A DNA stretch of 51,069 bases from Bacteroidota bacterium (lineage in GTDB: Bacteria; Bacteroidota; Bacteroidia; Palsa-965). The stretch lies in contig JADBYT010000029.1 in assembly GCA_020402865.1 (NCBI GenBank), forward strand, positions 1 to 51,069, given 5' to 3'. Positions 42,097-51,069 of this stretch are shown here, piece by piece; the first letter of the stretch is position 1, and every line of letters begins with the position of its first letter. Under the pieces are notes generated by a model, which was given only the letters and a program-made list of their open reading frames with translations, did no database searches and had not been told where the DNA came from. Position numbers and translations under genes: made by a program.

Positions 42097-45000
42097 TTAT
42101 ACTGAAATACCCAGCACCAGTACATCATCAACCTGCTGTAAATTACCTTTCCACTTGTTAAAGGTGTTTGCAATGATGGTTTGCTGTTCGTTCATGGGTA
42201 ACTTGTGCAGATTGATCAGTAATTCGTGGAAGCGTTTTACCATGAATTTTTTCCCGCGTTCACCACCAAACTGATCGGCATAGCCATCGGTGCTGAGATA
42301 AATGCAGTCGTTCGGTTCGAGAATAAGCGTGTGTGAAACAAATGCCGGGGGCAATGCATGCATATCGCCGGCAATGGCTCGTTTAACCGGTTTTATTTCA
42401 TGTAATGAGCTGTTGCGGATATACCAGAGTGCGCGGTTAGCACCGGCATACTGCAGGTTATTTTGTTTGTCGATGACAATGAGGGCCAAATCCATGCCGT
42501 CTTTCGTTTCGCCCACGGAGTCCTGCTTGAGTGCATGTCGCACGCCGTTGTGTAGATGTTCCAGTATTTCGTGCGGTTGTGTGAGTCCGCGTTCAACGAT
42601 TAGATGGTTGAGCAATGTATTTCCAATCATGCTCATAAATGCACCCGGCACACCATGTCCTGTGCAATCTACACATGCCAGAAATTTCAGTCCCTGATGT
42701 TCAGCACACCAGTAGAAGTCGCCGCTTACAATATCCTGTGGCTGATAAAACACAAAGAAACTGCCGAAGAGTTTTTGCATATCGCTTTCGAGCGGGAGAA
42801 TGGCGCTTTGTATGCGACGTGCATAATGGATGCTGTCGCGGATATCGGTATATGCGGTTTCGAGTTCGGCCTTTTGTGTTTCTACTAGTTTTTTCTGCTG
42901 TTGTACTTCGGTGGTTCGTTGTTGTATCACTTGCTCAAGCCGCTGTTTTTGTTTACGTAAGCGTGCGGCACTTAATTTAGCTGTAAGTGTGATAAGCACA
43001 CCCAAAATAAATATGTAGCCTGCATAAGCCCATCCGGTGCGATACCAGGGCGGAAGAATGACAAAATGAAAGACTGCATTTTCTGATACGTTTCCGGTTA
43101 CTGAAATGGCCTGTACGCTAAATGTGTAATTGCCTTCAGGCAGGTTGGTGTATGATTTAAAGGTAAGCGAACCTGTATTGAACCACGCTGTATCAAAGCC
43201 TTCGAGCTTACATCTGAAACTCATTTCTGATACAAACTCAATGCAGGGCGATGAAAAGTGAAACGTAATATCACGGAGTGAATAGCTGATTGGGGTTGAA
43301 AAGCTATAGTTGCTGAGCGTGATATTGGAACGCAGTATTGAGTCTTTGCCCGCAATTACCTTGCGCACCATAGCTACAAAAGGCTTTCCGGAGGCCGGCA
43401 TCGTATTGTGATGCCTTATTGACATGATAGTGGTGGCAGAAACCGTCCAGATATAGTTTGATGTAAGCAGCGACTGGTTAATGGCCGACTTGTCGGGCAT
43501 ATTCGTAAGCTGATAAGGCAAGTAACGCACCGTATTACCAAAATTTCCAAATAATATTTCCGGTTTGTTATCAAGCGGTTCCAGCAAAAGTCCGGGATCT
43601 GCAGGTGGTGATATGCGCAGGCCGGTGTTTGTGTAAAACTTTGAAAAGATATCAGCCGCATTCGTAAAGCAAACAGCGTTTCGGCCATTGTCTTTGGCTG
43701 GCTGGTAGCGAATAGCACTGTGGTTGTGTATATAGTATATGCTGTCGTTAATAATTACAGGGTAAAAGTCGTTTTCCGGAAATCCGTTTTGTTGCCCGTA
43801 TTTACGTATCTGTATTGTGTTTGATTTCAGATTGAGCTCGATGCGGAGACCTTGCTTAAATCGGTTTGCTCCCCAGATTACATAGTTTTCATTCGATGTG
43901 CTGATTTGCTGTGGTGAGGAAACACGGATTATTTCTTCTGCATCAAGATTGAATTGATGAATTACACTGTATTGTCCGGCATCGTTACATTCCACAAGGC
44001 TAATGCTCCCTTTTTCAAAAGCGATATAGCTTTTGTCTTTTCCCGGTATGTTTCGCAGGCAATTGGTATAGGAGTGTGTAATGTATTGTGGTTGTTGATT
44101 ACGAATGAGAATAAGTCCGGCACTTGTACACAGTAACAGATCTTTTTCTGCGGGTAAAATTTCCCAGATTTCTGTTTGAAGATTTGCTATTTTCTGAAAG
44201 GAAAGTGGAGAATATCCGCTCTCCGGTTCACGTGCTGCGTAAAGTCCTTCGGTGGTACTGAAGTAGAGCACGCTGTCGGCATAGCCAAGAGAAATGAGAC
44301 TTCCTTCGAATCCCGCCTGTGAATTGAAAATGCGAATGGGCGAATTGAAGGTAATACGGCTTATACCGTAATTATGAGTGGCCCAGATATTTTTGTAATT
44401 ATCGGTAAATACGGATGAAACTGTTTCGTCGCTGAGTCCTGATTTTTTATTGACAATTGAAATAATTTTTCCGGAGGTGGTGTAGAACGCAATGCCGCTT
44501 CGGCTGCACACGGCAATGCTTGAGTCGTTGGCATAAATGCAGCCGAGTACACCTGCACGCATTAGAAATTCATCGTTTATGCAAGGAATGGTATCCAGTG
44601 TTTTCCGGGCGGGCGAATAGCGCATAAAACCATGATCACCGGTGAGCAAAAGCAGGGTGCCGTTTTTTTCACTAAGCATACCCATCAGGCGTTCGGTGGC
44701 AAAACGTTCGCAACCCGCTACCGGCCATATCCGGTTACCCGAAACTTCCATTAGTCCCACATTGCGCTGCCGTACATACAGTTTTTCGTTAACCGTAAAG
44801 GAAAGGGCGAATGTATTGACTCCGGCCTCAATAATTTGGGTAATCTTTTTATCCTTTACCTGAAAAATGCGTTCCGCAGACTGAAAATATATAGCTCCGC
44901 CGGCCGCATTTACTTTCCATACATCGGTAAACGCTTTTTGTTTCTCAGGCAACCCTTTACAAAGGGATTCATACACAAAATTGCCGCCGGTATTTCGCCT

Positions 45001-45318
45001 CAGGTAACCAAAATCTCCCACTGAAGCTATATACACCACATCATTCACTTCGTCGTAATACAAGTTACGGCATGCCGCACCCGGTTTTACAGCAATATGA
45101 TCCCAGTTTTGCCCGTCGAAACAAAATACTTCTGATGTCCCGCCGAAAAACATAAGCCCGTGCTTATCCTGTACAGTATGCCATACCTGATCAAATCCGT
45201 TGTACGCTGCCGGTAAATGATTTTCTATATAGTAGCCATGATGCTGCGCGATGAGGCGATCCGGCAAAAGTAGCCTTACGAGACAAACAAGAATCAAAAG
45301 AAAAAATCTTCCTGACAT
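42097..45318 (-). CDS. Reg_prop/Y_Y_Y sensor with SpoIIE-type PP2C phosphatase domain
   Basis: The 1073-residue product has a signal peptide, a periplasmic beta-propeller (about 25-640) with Reg_prop-like strands (e.g. VWHTVQDKHGLMFFGGTS; VSSVFTDNYKNIWATHNYGIS), a Y_Y_Y domain (about 660-745; FRCKLEGFDTAWFNTGSLTFKSYTNLPEGNYTFSV in outline), one membrane helix (about 765-785), a coiled coil (about 790-840), and a SpoIIE-type PP2C phosphatase domain (about 845-1073; VSGDFYWCAEH, ACVDCTGHGVPGAFMSMIGNTLL, YLSTDGYADQFGGE). It probably senses an outside signal and dephosphorylates an anti-anti-sigma-type partner, which is not in the window. Confidence 0.9.
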   Translation of the reverse strand: MSGRFFLLILVCLVRLLLPDRLIAQHHGYYIENHLPAAYNGFDQVWHTVQDKHGLMFFGGTSEVFCFDGQNWDHIAVKPGAACRNLYYDEVNDVVYIASVGDFGYLRRNTGGNFVYESLCKGLPEKQKAFTDVWKVNAAGGAIYFQSAERIFQVKDKKITQIIEAGVNTFALSFTVNEKLYVRQRNVGLMEVSGNRIWPVAGCERFATERLMGMLSEKNGTLLLLTGDHGFMRYSPARKTLDTIPCINDEFLMRAGVLGCIYANDSSIAVCSRSGIAFYTTSGKIISIVNKKSGLSDETVSSVFTDNYKNIWATHNYGISRITFNSPIRIFNSQAGFEGSLISLGYADSVLYFSTTEGLYAAREPESGYSPLSFQKIANLQTEIWEILPAEKDLLLCTSAGLILIRNQQPQYITHSYTNCLRNIPGKDKSYIAFEKGSISLVECNDAGQYSVIHQFNLDAEEIIRVSSPQQISTSNENYVIWGANRFKQGLRIELNLKSNTIQIRKYGQQNGFPENDFYPVIINDSIYYIHNHSAIRYQPAKDNGRNAVCFTNAADIFSKFYTNTGLRISPPADPGLLLEPLDNKPEILFGNFGNTVRYLPYQLTNMPDKSAINQSLLTSNYIWTVSATTIMSIRHHNTMPASGKPFVAMVRKVIAGKDSILRSNITLSNYSFSTPISYSLRDITFHFSSPCIEFVSEMSFRCKLEGFDTAWFNTGSLTFKSYTNLPEGNYTFSVQAISVTGNVSENAVFHFVILPPWYRTGWAYAGYIFILGVLITLTAKLSAARLRKQKQRLEQVIQQRTTEVQQQKKLVETQKAELETAYTDIRDSIHYARRIQSAILPLESDMQKLFGSFFVFYQPQDIVSGDFYWCAEHQGLKFLACVDCTGHGVPGAFMSMIGNTLLNHLIVERGLTQPHEILEHLHNGVRHALKQDSVGETKDGMDLALIVIDKQNNLQYAGANRALWYIRNSSLHEIKPVKRAIAGDMHALPPAFVSHTLILEPNDCIYLSTDGYADQFGGERGKKFMVKRFHELLINLHKLPMNEQQTIIANTFNKWKGNLQQVDDVLVLGISV

Positions 45319-45403
45319 AACCTGCGGAGTAACACAGGAAAGTTAAACAGTCTTTTGCAACCAAAAAAGAATATTCAAAAAAAACTGACTGATGGAGTGT
45401 GTG

Positions 45404-46966
45404 TTATATTCGATTTTTGTGTGATTTGTATTCGTTCTGTAAAAATACGGCCAGAGTGTTGTTATCTGCTTTTGCTTTTAGCCATTGTGAAATTTGAAGG
45501 TAGTCGTTTTCGTAAGGGTTTTTCAGTTCTGCCAGTTTCTTTATATACATATTGCATAGCTCGCTTACTTTTTCCTGATTTTTGCTGTAGTATTTACATA
45601 CACTATTTATTGCCTCAAATTCTAATTCATCAAATTCCTGATGATCGCCTTTTTTGTGAAGCAGCGCTTTGTAGTTCTCAAGCGCGTAACTTGCATAGTC
45701 AGTATCCTTTTTTTCAATATGTACTAGTATGTTCAATAAGATAGTTCGGAAATAAATTAACTGATTTCTAAATTGTTTATTATTAATAATCTGATTTGTC
45801 ATTTTGAGGCATAATTTATAATTCCCCGAAACGAATGAAGAGAAGGCAATACTGTGGAATAGATTCATTTTCCGCGCCGGGTTGGTAGAGTTTTTTGAAT
45901 TGCGGGTTATGTGTTTTGAAGCGTCTTCCAGAATTTGATTCGTATTATCCAAATCGCCCTTCTTTGATAAACAGGCGAGCATTTGAGTATAGTAGTAGTC
46001 TCTTATAATTTCACGCGCAAAATCATTATTTATCTCCGGATAGTCATTTTCTAACATAAGTAGTTTGTTAGCCATTGAAGCAGCTTCATCATACATTTTT
46101 TCCTGTATAAGTGAAACTGTTTGATTTTGTAAAGAAGCAATGTAGTGAGTTGGATAAACAGAAATCAGATGTGGTTGTTTTTGGAAAAAATCGAAGAGTT
46201 CATTTTGAACAATTTTTAGTTCATCGATATTTCCTCCACTTAAGAATTCCATCTGTTTAATTAGTAAAATGCTAAGTCTTTTTCGTGAAGAATAATTTGT
46301 CGTTTCATTTTCGAATTGCTTTATTCTATCGAATAAGTGCACGTATTCAGAATTTCCGGTATTTGAAACTCTGTTTATTTGTGAGGAAATTAAGAATGAT
46401 AATTTTCGTCCGATAATATCTATTTCAATCTGATCGCGAAGTAATTTAGAATGATAATCGAGTTCATCCAGTTTGCGGTCGTAATAACTGGATACTTGGT
46501 GACTGGGTATTTCTTTAATTTCAATTATCATCTCCCACAAAATAATATCAATCAGATAAAAACTCAAGTCGTATTTTTCTGCAATTTTCCGTGCTCTTCT
46601 GATTAATTTTCCTGAATGTTCCACCAGATTCTTTGTAAGAAGAATTTCCGCTCTTTGGATTAAATCCAACACCAAAGCTGGGTTTGATGATTCAGAGTGG
46701 TAGGATTTTAGTGATTTAGTGATTAGTTCGTACAGGTAATTTTTTACGCGTGAAAGGTTGTTTACAAATTCAGTGTGCTCCAATTGTATCCGGAGCTTTT
46801 TTTCATCATAAACCTTGAGCTTGCAGAGCGCGTCAAACAAAACAACATAATTATTATCCCGGCTATTGATATGAATTCTTGCGTACTTTTTGAAATATTG
46901 CTTCTCATTTTTACTCAATGATTGAACAAGTTCATAAAGTTCGTCTGAGGGAAGTTTATTATTCAT
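45404..46966 (-). CDS. Helical TPR-like protein, family copy 2
   Basis: The 520-residue product shares the N-terminal block of the copies at 40526 and 47023: LYELVQSLSKNEKQYFKKYARIH, YVVLFDAL, VYDEKKLRIQLE, VKNYLYELITKSLKSYHSES and AEILLTKNLVEHSGKLIRRARKIAEKY. The remaining 380 residues are helical and divergent. No catalytic motif is visible. It lies 85 bp upstream of the sensor gene on the same strand and 56 bp downstream of copy 3. Confidence 0.75.
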   Translation of the reverse strand: MNNKLPSDELYELVQSLSKNEKQYFKKYARIHINSRDNNYVVLFDALCKLKVYDEKKLRIQLEHTEFVNNLSRVKNYLYELITKSLKSYHSESSNPALVLDLIQRAEILLTKNLVEHSGKLIRRARKIAEKYDLSFYLIDIILWEMIIEIKEIPSHQVSSYYDRKLDELDYHSKLLRDQIEIDIIGRKLSFLISSQINRVSNTGNSEYVHLFDRIKQFENETTNYSSRKRLSILLIKQMEFLSGGNIDELKIVQNELFDFFQKQPHLISVYPTHYIASLQNQTVSLIQEKMYDEAASMANKLLMLENDYPEINNDFAREIIRDYYYTQMLACLSKKGDLDNTNQILEDASKHITRNSKNSTNPARKMNLFHSIAFSSFVSGNYKLCLKMTNQIINNKQFRNQLIYFRTILLNILVHIEKKDTDYASYALENYKALLHKKGDHQEFDELEFEAINSVCKYYSKNQEKVSELCNMYIKKLAELKNPYENDYLQISQWLKAKADNNTLAVFLQNEYKSHKNRI

Positions 46967-47022
46967 TTTTGAACTGTTTTGTTGCTGAATGAGATGCTTA
47001 AACTACGCCACGGCATAATTAA

Positions 47023-48564
47023 TTAAGTATTTCTTCTGTTTTTCAAAACCTGATAAAATGAATTCCCTTCGATAGCACATGTAATCCAGTCAAGTAGAAT
47101 TCTTTTATTAATTATTCTTGTCTGATGAAAAGTGTCGGGTGTGCTTTTTGTAAGTAACAGGTTTTTTATTTCAGCAAGAAGTTCGTTTGCATCGGTTTGG
47201 GTTACAATTTCATTTTTTGTATGATTGACGTAGTGTAATACTTCATTAAAGTATCCCATCTTTTCAGTGTTTTTAATTATTCTGATAATCTGTTTGATTG
47301 TACTTTTCAGATAATCATAATTTCCCAAGTGATAGTGATTCATGAAATTCAGAACCAACATGTCATAATGTGCTAAATGGTTGATATTGGACTTATCATT
47401 AAGCAGGTTATTAATTATTTTATTGCATTGTCTGTATTTTTCATGTACAAAAAGGTGGTAGGCCAGACTAACACTCAGGTAAGCCAGCAATAGCTGATCT
47501 CCATTATGATTGATTTCAAATTCATAATGCTGTTGCGCTTTCTCAAACTCAGAATGTGCTAATTCCATTCTTCCCGATTGAATTGTTGAAAGTAAAAGAA
47601 CGGCATAGTAAAACGATATCACTTTTCTTGATGAACTATGTGTTGGAAGAAAATTCTGTTCTATATATTCTTGCCTCAATTGTTCAAGTCGTTTAAAGCC
47701 CTCGTCGTATCGCTCATCTCTCATCAGAATACTTGAAAGATTTAGCAGGGAGTTGCAGTATTCTGCCGCAAACACTTTGCGTAAATGTGTGTCTGATTCT
47801 ATCAGCTGAATTATTATTTCTAGATCAGAAATCAGTGTGGCAGTGTTTTTTTCATTTTCAGAAAAAAAATGTCTTATCAGATGACTATAGATTTTATTTT
47901 TAATTGAAAGCTTAGAATAACTATCCTCCGCTAGCAGCTTGTTTGTCTTTACAGCATTAATGTACGCCTCATGTTTCGTATCTCCCGAATTGTAACTGTG
48001 TGAAATTGATAGGTATAGAAGGATATTTTTAAACTCTTCCTGAATACTTAGTTCATTTATCTGTGCAATGGTATGATCATGTAGTTTATTGATGTTCGTT
48101 TTAGTATGCTGATTACGTGTGAAGTTGTATTCCAGCTTTTTTTCTGCCTGATTTATTTCAATATGTCCTAACGGGATATCATAGCTCTGTGCAATTATTC
48201 TGGCCTTTTGAATGAATTTTTTACTTTGCTCAGAAAGTGCCCTGTCCATAAGCATTTCAGCCCGAAATAGATTTTCCTTTATTTGGTATTCCGGCGATTG
48301 TGGTGCGGATATACTACGTAGTGATTTAAGAATGAGTTCGTAGAGATAGTTTTTTAAACGAGGTAAGTTTTTTATCAGATTTTTATTGTTGATTCTTTTC
48401 TTTAGTTTAATTTCATCATACACGCTCATCTTACTAATCTCATCGAATAAAAGAAAATAGTTTACGGTATCTTTCTGTATATGTCTCTGGGCATATTTTT
48501 TGAAGTGACTTTTCTCAATCTTATTCATTGAGTGAATTAGTTCAAATAAATCATCCTTCTGCAT
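47023..48564 (-). CDS. Helical TPR-like protein, family copy 3
   Basis: The 513-residue product carries the same N-terminal pattern: LFELIHSMNKIEKSHFKKYAQRHI, YFLLFDEI, VYDEIKLKKRIN, LKNYLYELILKSLRS and AEMLMDRALSEQSKKFIQKARIIAQSY. The rest is helical with repeat-like pairs (e.g. SVSLAYHLFVHEKYRQCNKIINNLL). No enzymatic residue pattern is seen. A -7-like TATATTTG lies at 48587-48594 on the minus strand, and the gene probably starts the transcript that continues into copy 2. Confidence 0.75.
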   Translation of the reverse strand: MQKDDLFELIHSMNKIEKSHFKKYAQRHIQKDTVNYFLLFDEISKMSVYDEIKLKKRINNKNLIKNLPRLKNYLYELILKSLRSISAPQSPEYQIKENLFRAEMLMDRALSEQSKKFIQKARIIAQSYDIPLGHIEINQAEKKLEYNFTRNQHTKTNINKLHDHTIAQINELSIQEEFKNILLYLSISHSYNSGDTKHEAYINAVKTNKLLAEDSYSKLSIKNKIYSHLIRHFFSENEKNTATLISDLEIIIQLIESDTHLRKVFAAEYCNSLLNLSSILMRDERYDEGFKRLEQLRQEYIEQNFLPTHSSSRKVISFYYAVLLLSTIQSGRMELAHSEFEKAQQHYEFEINHNGDQLLLAYLSVSLAYHLFVHEKYRQCNKIINNLLNDKSNINHLAHYDMLVLNFMNHYHLGNYDYLKSTIKQIIRIIKNTEKMGYFNEVLHYVNHTKNEIVTQTDANELLAEIKNLLLTKSTPDTFHQTRIINKRILLDWITCAIEGNSFYQVLKNRRNT

Positions 48565-48920
48565 ATTGTGAAGAGTTTAATTGAGCCAAATATATTTTTT
48601 TGCGATTTATCTTTTGTGCAGAGTGATGTATTCTTTTCAACGAGGTGTAAATTCAATTACGCTTATTTGTATTCGGGTTCCTTGTATTCGTTGATTTTTT
48701 ATTGGTGGGTGATGTATGATGAGATAATCTATGACTACCATTAAATGAGAGAATTGTTCAATATATGTTTTTTGATGGTTATGTAGATTTACTGTAAGTG
48801 TGATTTTAGGAACATATTGCTATTTGTTAAAATCTTGAATATCAATACTATATGTGTTTATTTGTTCTGTTCGACTTGTAATTCTTAATCCATTTTGGCT
48901 CAATATTTTCCCTGCAAAAA
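48565..48920. other. Divergent intergenic region
   Basis: No gene is seen in these 356 bp. It is AT-rich and separates copy 3 (minus) from the right-edge secreted protein (plus). The left part holds the TATATTTG element at 48587-48594; the right part leads into the promoter of the plus-strand gene. Confidence 0.5.
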
Positions 48921-48951
48921 TTTGTTTGCGATGAGTCGAAAAATACTTTTG
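48921..48951 (+). promoter_or_regulatory. Promoter of the right-edge surface protein
   Basis: TTTG (48921-48924), 19 nt and TACTTTTG (48944-48951) match the Bacteroidota consensus exactly, with the same -7 sequence and spacer as the ilvB leader promoter. The start codon is 35 bp downstream. Confidence 0.75.
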
Positions 48952-48985
48952 CCACGACTCACACATCTTCACACAACTCACTCCC

Positions 48986-51069
48986 ATGCAAAGGAAATAT
49001 TTCTTCCTCATCTTGCTGTTTTTAGGCCTTACCGGACTTAAGGCGCAAGTAGCTCCCTATTGCTTTACTCAATCAACAGCTACCTACAGTGCGATAACTG
49101 GTGGTTCTGTATTGGGTACAATTGCCAACGATGATGATGCCTTTACGGCATTGAACATTGGGTTTACATTCAACTTTAAGGGTGTTAATTACACACAGTT
49201 TTGTGTAAACACCAATGGCTATCTTATTATGGGGCCCACTGAAAACGGGGCTTCCTATAATCCGATTTCTTTTGCAAATGATGATTATGTTATCTCCGGT
49301 TTGGGCACTGACCTTGCGGCTCAGACCGGTTCGGTGCTTCGCTACCAGACTACAGGTACGTCTCCTAATCGGATACTTACTGTGCAGTGGCTCAATTACT
49401 CTACTTTTGGCAATGCTGATAATATTAACTTTCAAATCCGACTGCTTGAAGGATCAAACAATATTCAGTTTAATTATGGTTCTTTTACGCTTGATCCGCT
49501 AACATTTGCTGCTGCAGAAGTAGGATTGCGTGGTGTAACAGCCAATCTCGATGATTTCAATAATGTTTATGTGGAGAACACCGTTAATACGTGGGCTACA
49601 CCTGTTATTTTGGGCAATGATCTTTATGCATCATGCGGTATTGAGGCGCCGACCTTTCGGCCTTCTTCAGGTTTACGATATCAATGGGCGCCCTCAACTT
49701 TAACCAATGTTGTAACGCCGGTAAGTGCTTGTCCCGGTTCTTCGGTAACATTGAATGCTACCGCATCAAGCGGCACAATAAACTGGTATTCTACAGCTAC
49801 CAGCACTACGATACTTGGTTCGGGTGCCACATATACTACTCCTGTTATCAATGGATCCGATACCTTTTTCGTGGCAATGAACGGTTGCAATACACAACGT
49901 GTTCCCGTATATGTGGATATAAGCGGTGAATTGTCTTCACGTTTTGCGTTTACACAAAACAGCTCCACATATGCTGCAATAACTGGTGGAACCGTACTTG
50001 GTACTACTGCAAACGATACAAACTATTTTAACGCATTGCCCATTGGCTTTACCTTTAATTACCGCGGAACTAACTACACACAATTCTGTGCAGCTACAGA
50101 CGGTTACATTTCGCTCGGAGCCACTACCACCACTTTTTCTACTGCGCCTGTTACTTTTCCGGTTGATGACAATGTTATTTCTGCGTTAGGAGGGGATCTG
50201 GCAGGCCAGGCAGGATCTGTATTACGTTATCAAACTACGGGTACTTCACCCAATCGTGTATTAACTATACAGTGGTCAAACTATCGTTTTGCGGGTGGTA
50301 CCGGCATGAATTATAACTTCCAAATTAAGTTATTTGAGACAACCAACGTAATTCAGATCATTTACGGTGCATTTACTCAACCTGCCGGCGCGTTTAATTT
50401 TTTTGAAGTAGGTCTTGTTGGCGATACCACAGGCGCATTCCATGATTTTCTTGGCCGTACTGTGTTGGAGACAGTACATACATGGGCAACCTCAGCAAAT
50501 GCGAATACACTTTTTGATGTGTTTGCGGAGATTAATGAGAATACCTTTAAACCCGCTTCCGGTCAGCGTTATATTTATACACCTTACCAGATTAATACCA
50601 CCACCCCGGCATCCCGTTGTGGTGCAGGAACAGTAACGCTAAGTGCGACTTCAAATGCATCAACTATACAATGGTTTAGCTCGGCTACAGGAGGCACTCC
50701 GCTTTTCACAGGTGCTTCTTTTACCACACCCTCTATTTCTACAACCACCACTTATTATGTAAGTGCAATAGGAGCTAGTTGTCAGATATTGCCAAGAATT
50801 CCGGTAATTGCTACGATAAACCCACTTCCTACAGTAACTGCTTCGGCCAGCACAACCAGCATTTGCGCAGGCGGCAGCACCACACTCACCGCAAGCGGCG
50901 CCAGCACATACACATGGAATCCCGGTAACCTGAGTGGTGCTTCGGTAACTGTATCGCCCACGGCTACGACCACATACACGGTAACCGGAACATCGGCTGC
51001 GGGTTGTACAGGTACATCAAATCTTACGGTTACAGTAAATGCATTGCCCACTGTAACGGCCACGGCCAG
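48986..51069 (+). CDS. Repeat-rich secreted surface protein (5' part)
   Basis: The frame is open from the ATG at 48986 to the right edge (about 694 codons), so the end is missing. The product starts with a signal peptide (MQRKYFFLILLFLGLTGLKAQ). Two copies of a roughly 295-residue module follow, marked by Ala-Ile-Thr-Gly-Gly-(Ser/Thr)-Val-Leu-Gly-Thr at residues about 36 and 331, each with NIGFTFNFKGVNYTQFC-type and GSVLRYQTTGTSPNR segments. Ig-like domains follow (ATSNASTIQWFSSATGG), and near the edge the 74-residue ALPTVTA/GGSTTLTASGASTYTWNPGNLSG unit also seen at the left edge. It is presumably a T9SS-exported adhesin-like protein; the sorting domain would lie outside. Confidence 0.85.
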   Translation, partial: MQRKYFFLILLFLGLTGLKAQVAPYCFTQSTATYSAITGGSVLGTIANDDDAFTALNIGFTFNFKGVNYTQFCVNTNGYLIMGPTENGASYNPISFANDDYVISGLGTDLAAQTGSVLRYQTTGTSPNRILTVQWLNYSTFGNADNINFQIRLLEGSNNIQFNYGSFTLDPLTFAAAEVGLRGVTANLDDFNNVYVENTVNTWATPVILGNDLYASCGIEAPTFRPSSGLRYQWAPSTLTNVVTPVSACPGSSVTLNATASSGTINWYSTATSTTILGSGATYTTPVINGSDTFFVAMNGCNTQRVPVYVDISGELSSRFAFTQNSSTYAAITGGTVLGTTANDTNYFNALPIGFTFNYRGTNYTQFCAATDGYISLGATTTTFSTAPVTFPVDDNVISALGGDLAGQAGSVLRYQTTGTSPNRVLTIQWSNYRFAGGTGMNYNFQIKLFETTNVIQIIYGAFTQPAGAFNFFEVGLVGDTTGAFHDFLGRTVLETVHTWATSANANTLFDVFAEINENTFKPASGQRYIYTPYQINTTTPASRCGAGTVTLSATSNASTIQWFSSATGGTPLFTGASFTTPSISTTTTYYVSAIGASCQILPRIPVIATINPLPTVTASASTTSICAGGSTTLTASGASTYTWNPGNLSGASVTVSPTATTTYTVTGTSAAGCTGTSNLTVTVNALPTVTATA

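Noticed and set aside
1-51069. The window as a small circular replicon joined through the shared edge repeats
   Set aside because: It carries many chromosomal housekeeping genes and no replication or partition gene; the edge similarity fits paralogous repeat genes.

Overview
The window looks like a chromosomal piece of a free-living Bacteroidota bacterium. The evidence is type IX secretion (T9SS) parts and cargo with C-terminal sorting domains, Bacteroidota-type promoters (TTTG, 19-21 nt, TAnnTTTG), a SusC-free but Reg_prop/Y_Y_Y-containing signalling protein, OmpA with thrombospondin type 3 repeats, and few Shine-Dalgarno sites. Both window ends fall inside genes for large surface proteins built from Ig-like tandem repeats, so the piece may be a contig that breaks at repeats.

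Layout. 1-2733: the 3' end of a repeat-rich T9SS cargo gene, then a decayed IS3 copy and a gene-free stretch with strong hairpins. 2734-10012 (minus strand): housekeeping genes hemH, lpdA, a zinc-ribbon protein, lnt, clpP, an ECF sigma factor with a small overlapping anti-sigma-like gene, and a small secreted protein. 10081-18303: a beta-barrel-like protein, a very large PorU-type C25 peptidase with a PorV/PorQ-family protein in front of it, and a small T9SS cargo protein on the plus strand. 18325-23849 (minus): a membrane-anchored hypothetical, an SGNH-like protein and an MBOAT O-acyltransferase. The last two look like partners but are separated by an AT-richer plus-strand insert (20061-22443) with three genes: a DUF4231/SLATT-like two-TM protein, a MTH538-type TIR-like protein, and a protein with a helical N-terminus and a nucleoside-deoxyribosyltransferase/TIR-like C-terminus. 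This insert is the best candidate for an undescribed conflict or defence module. 24102-32385: a TMTC-like TPR membrane protein, OmpA/TSP3, pssA, purS, two hypotheticals and a ComM/YifB ATPase.

32835-40484 (minus) is a complete isoleucine/valine pathway in the order ilvE-ilvD-ilvB-ilvN-ilvC-ilvA. By inspection I find two transcription attenuators in it, one before ilvE and one between ilvD and ilvB. Each has a Bacteroidota promoter, a very short leader ORF rich in Ile/Val codons, an early hairpin and an intrinsic terminator, with a possible antiterminator pairing. The cluster thus appears to be two leader-peptide-controlled units, ilvED and ilvBNCA.

40526-48564 holds three divergent copies of one helical, TPR-like protein family around a large Reg_prop/Y_Y_Y/SpoIIE-phosphatase signalling protein. 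The window ends in a second repeat-rich secreted protein (48986 to the edge). Two copies of a 163-171 bp dispersed repeat with related ends lie at 21051-21213 (inside the TIR insert) and 32384-32554 (just after comM). I saw no tRNA, rRNA or CRISPR array.
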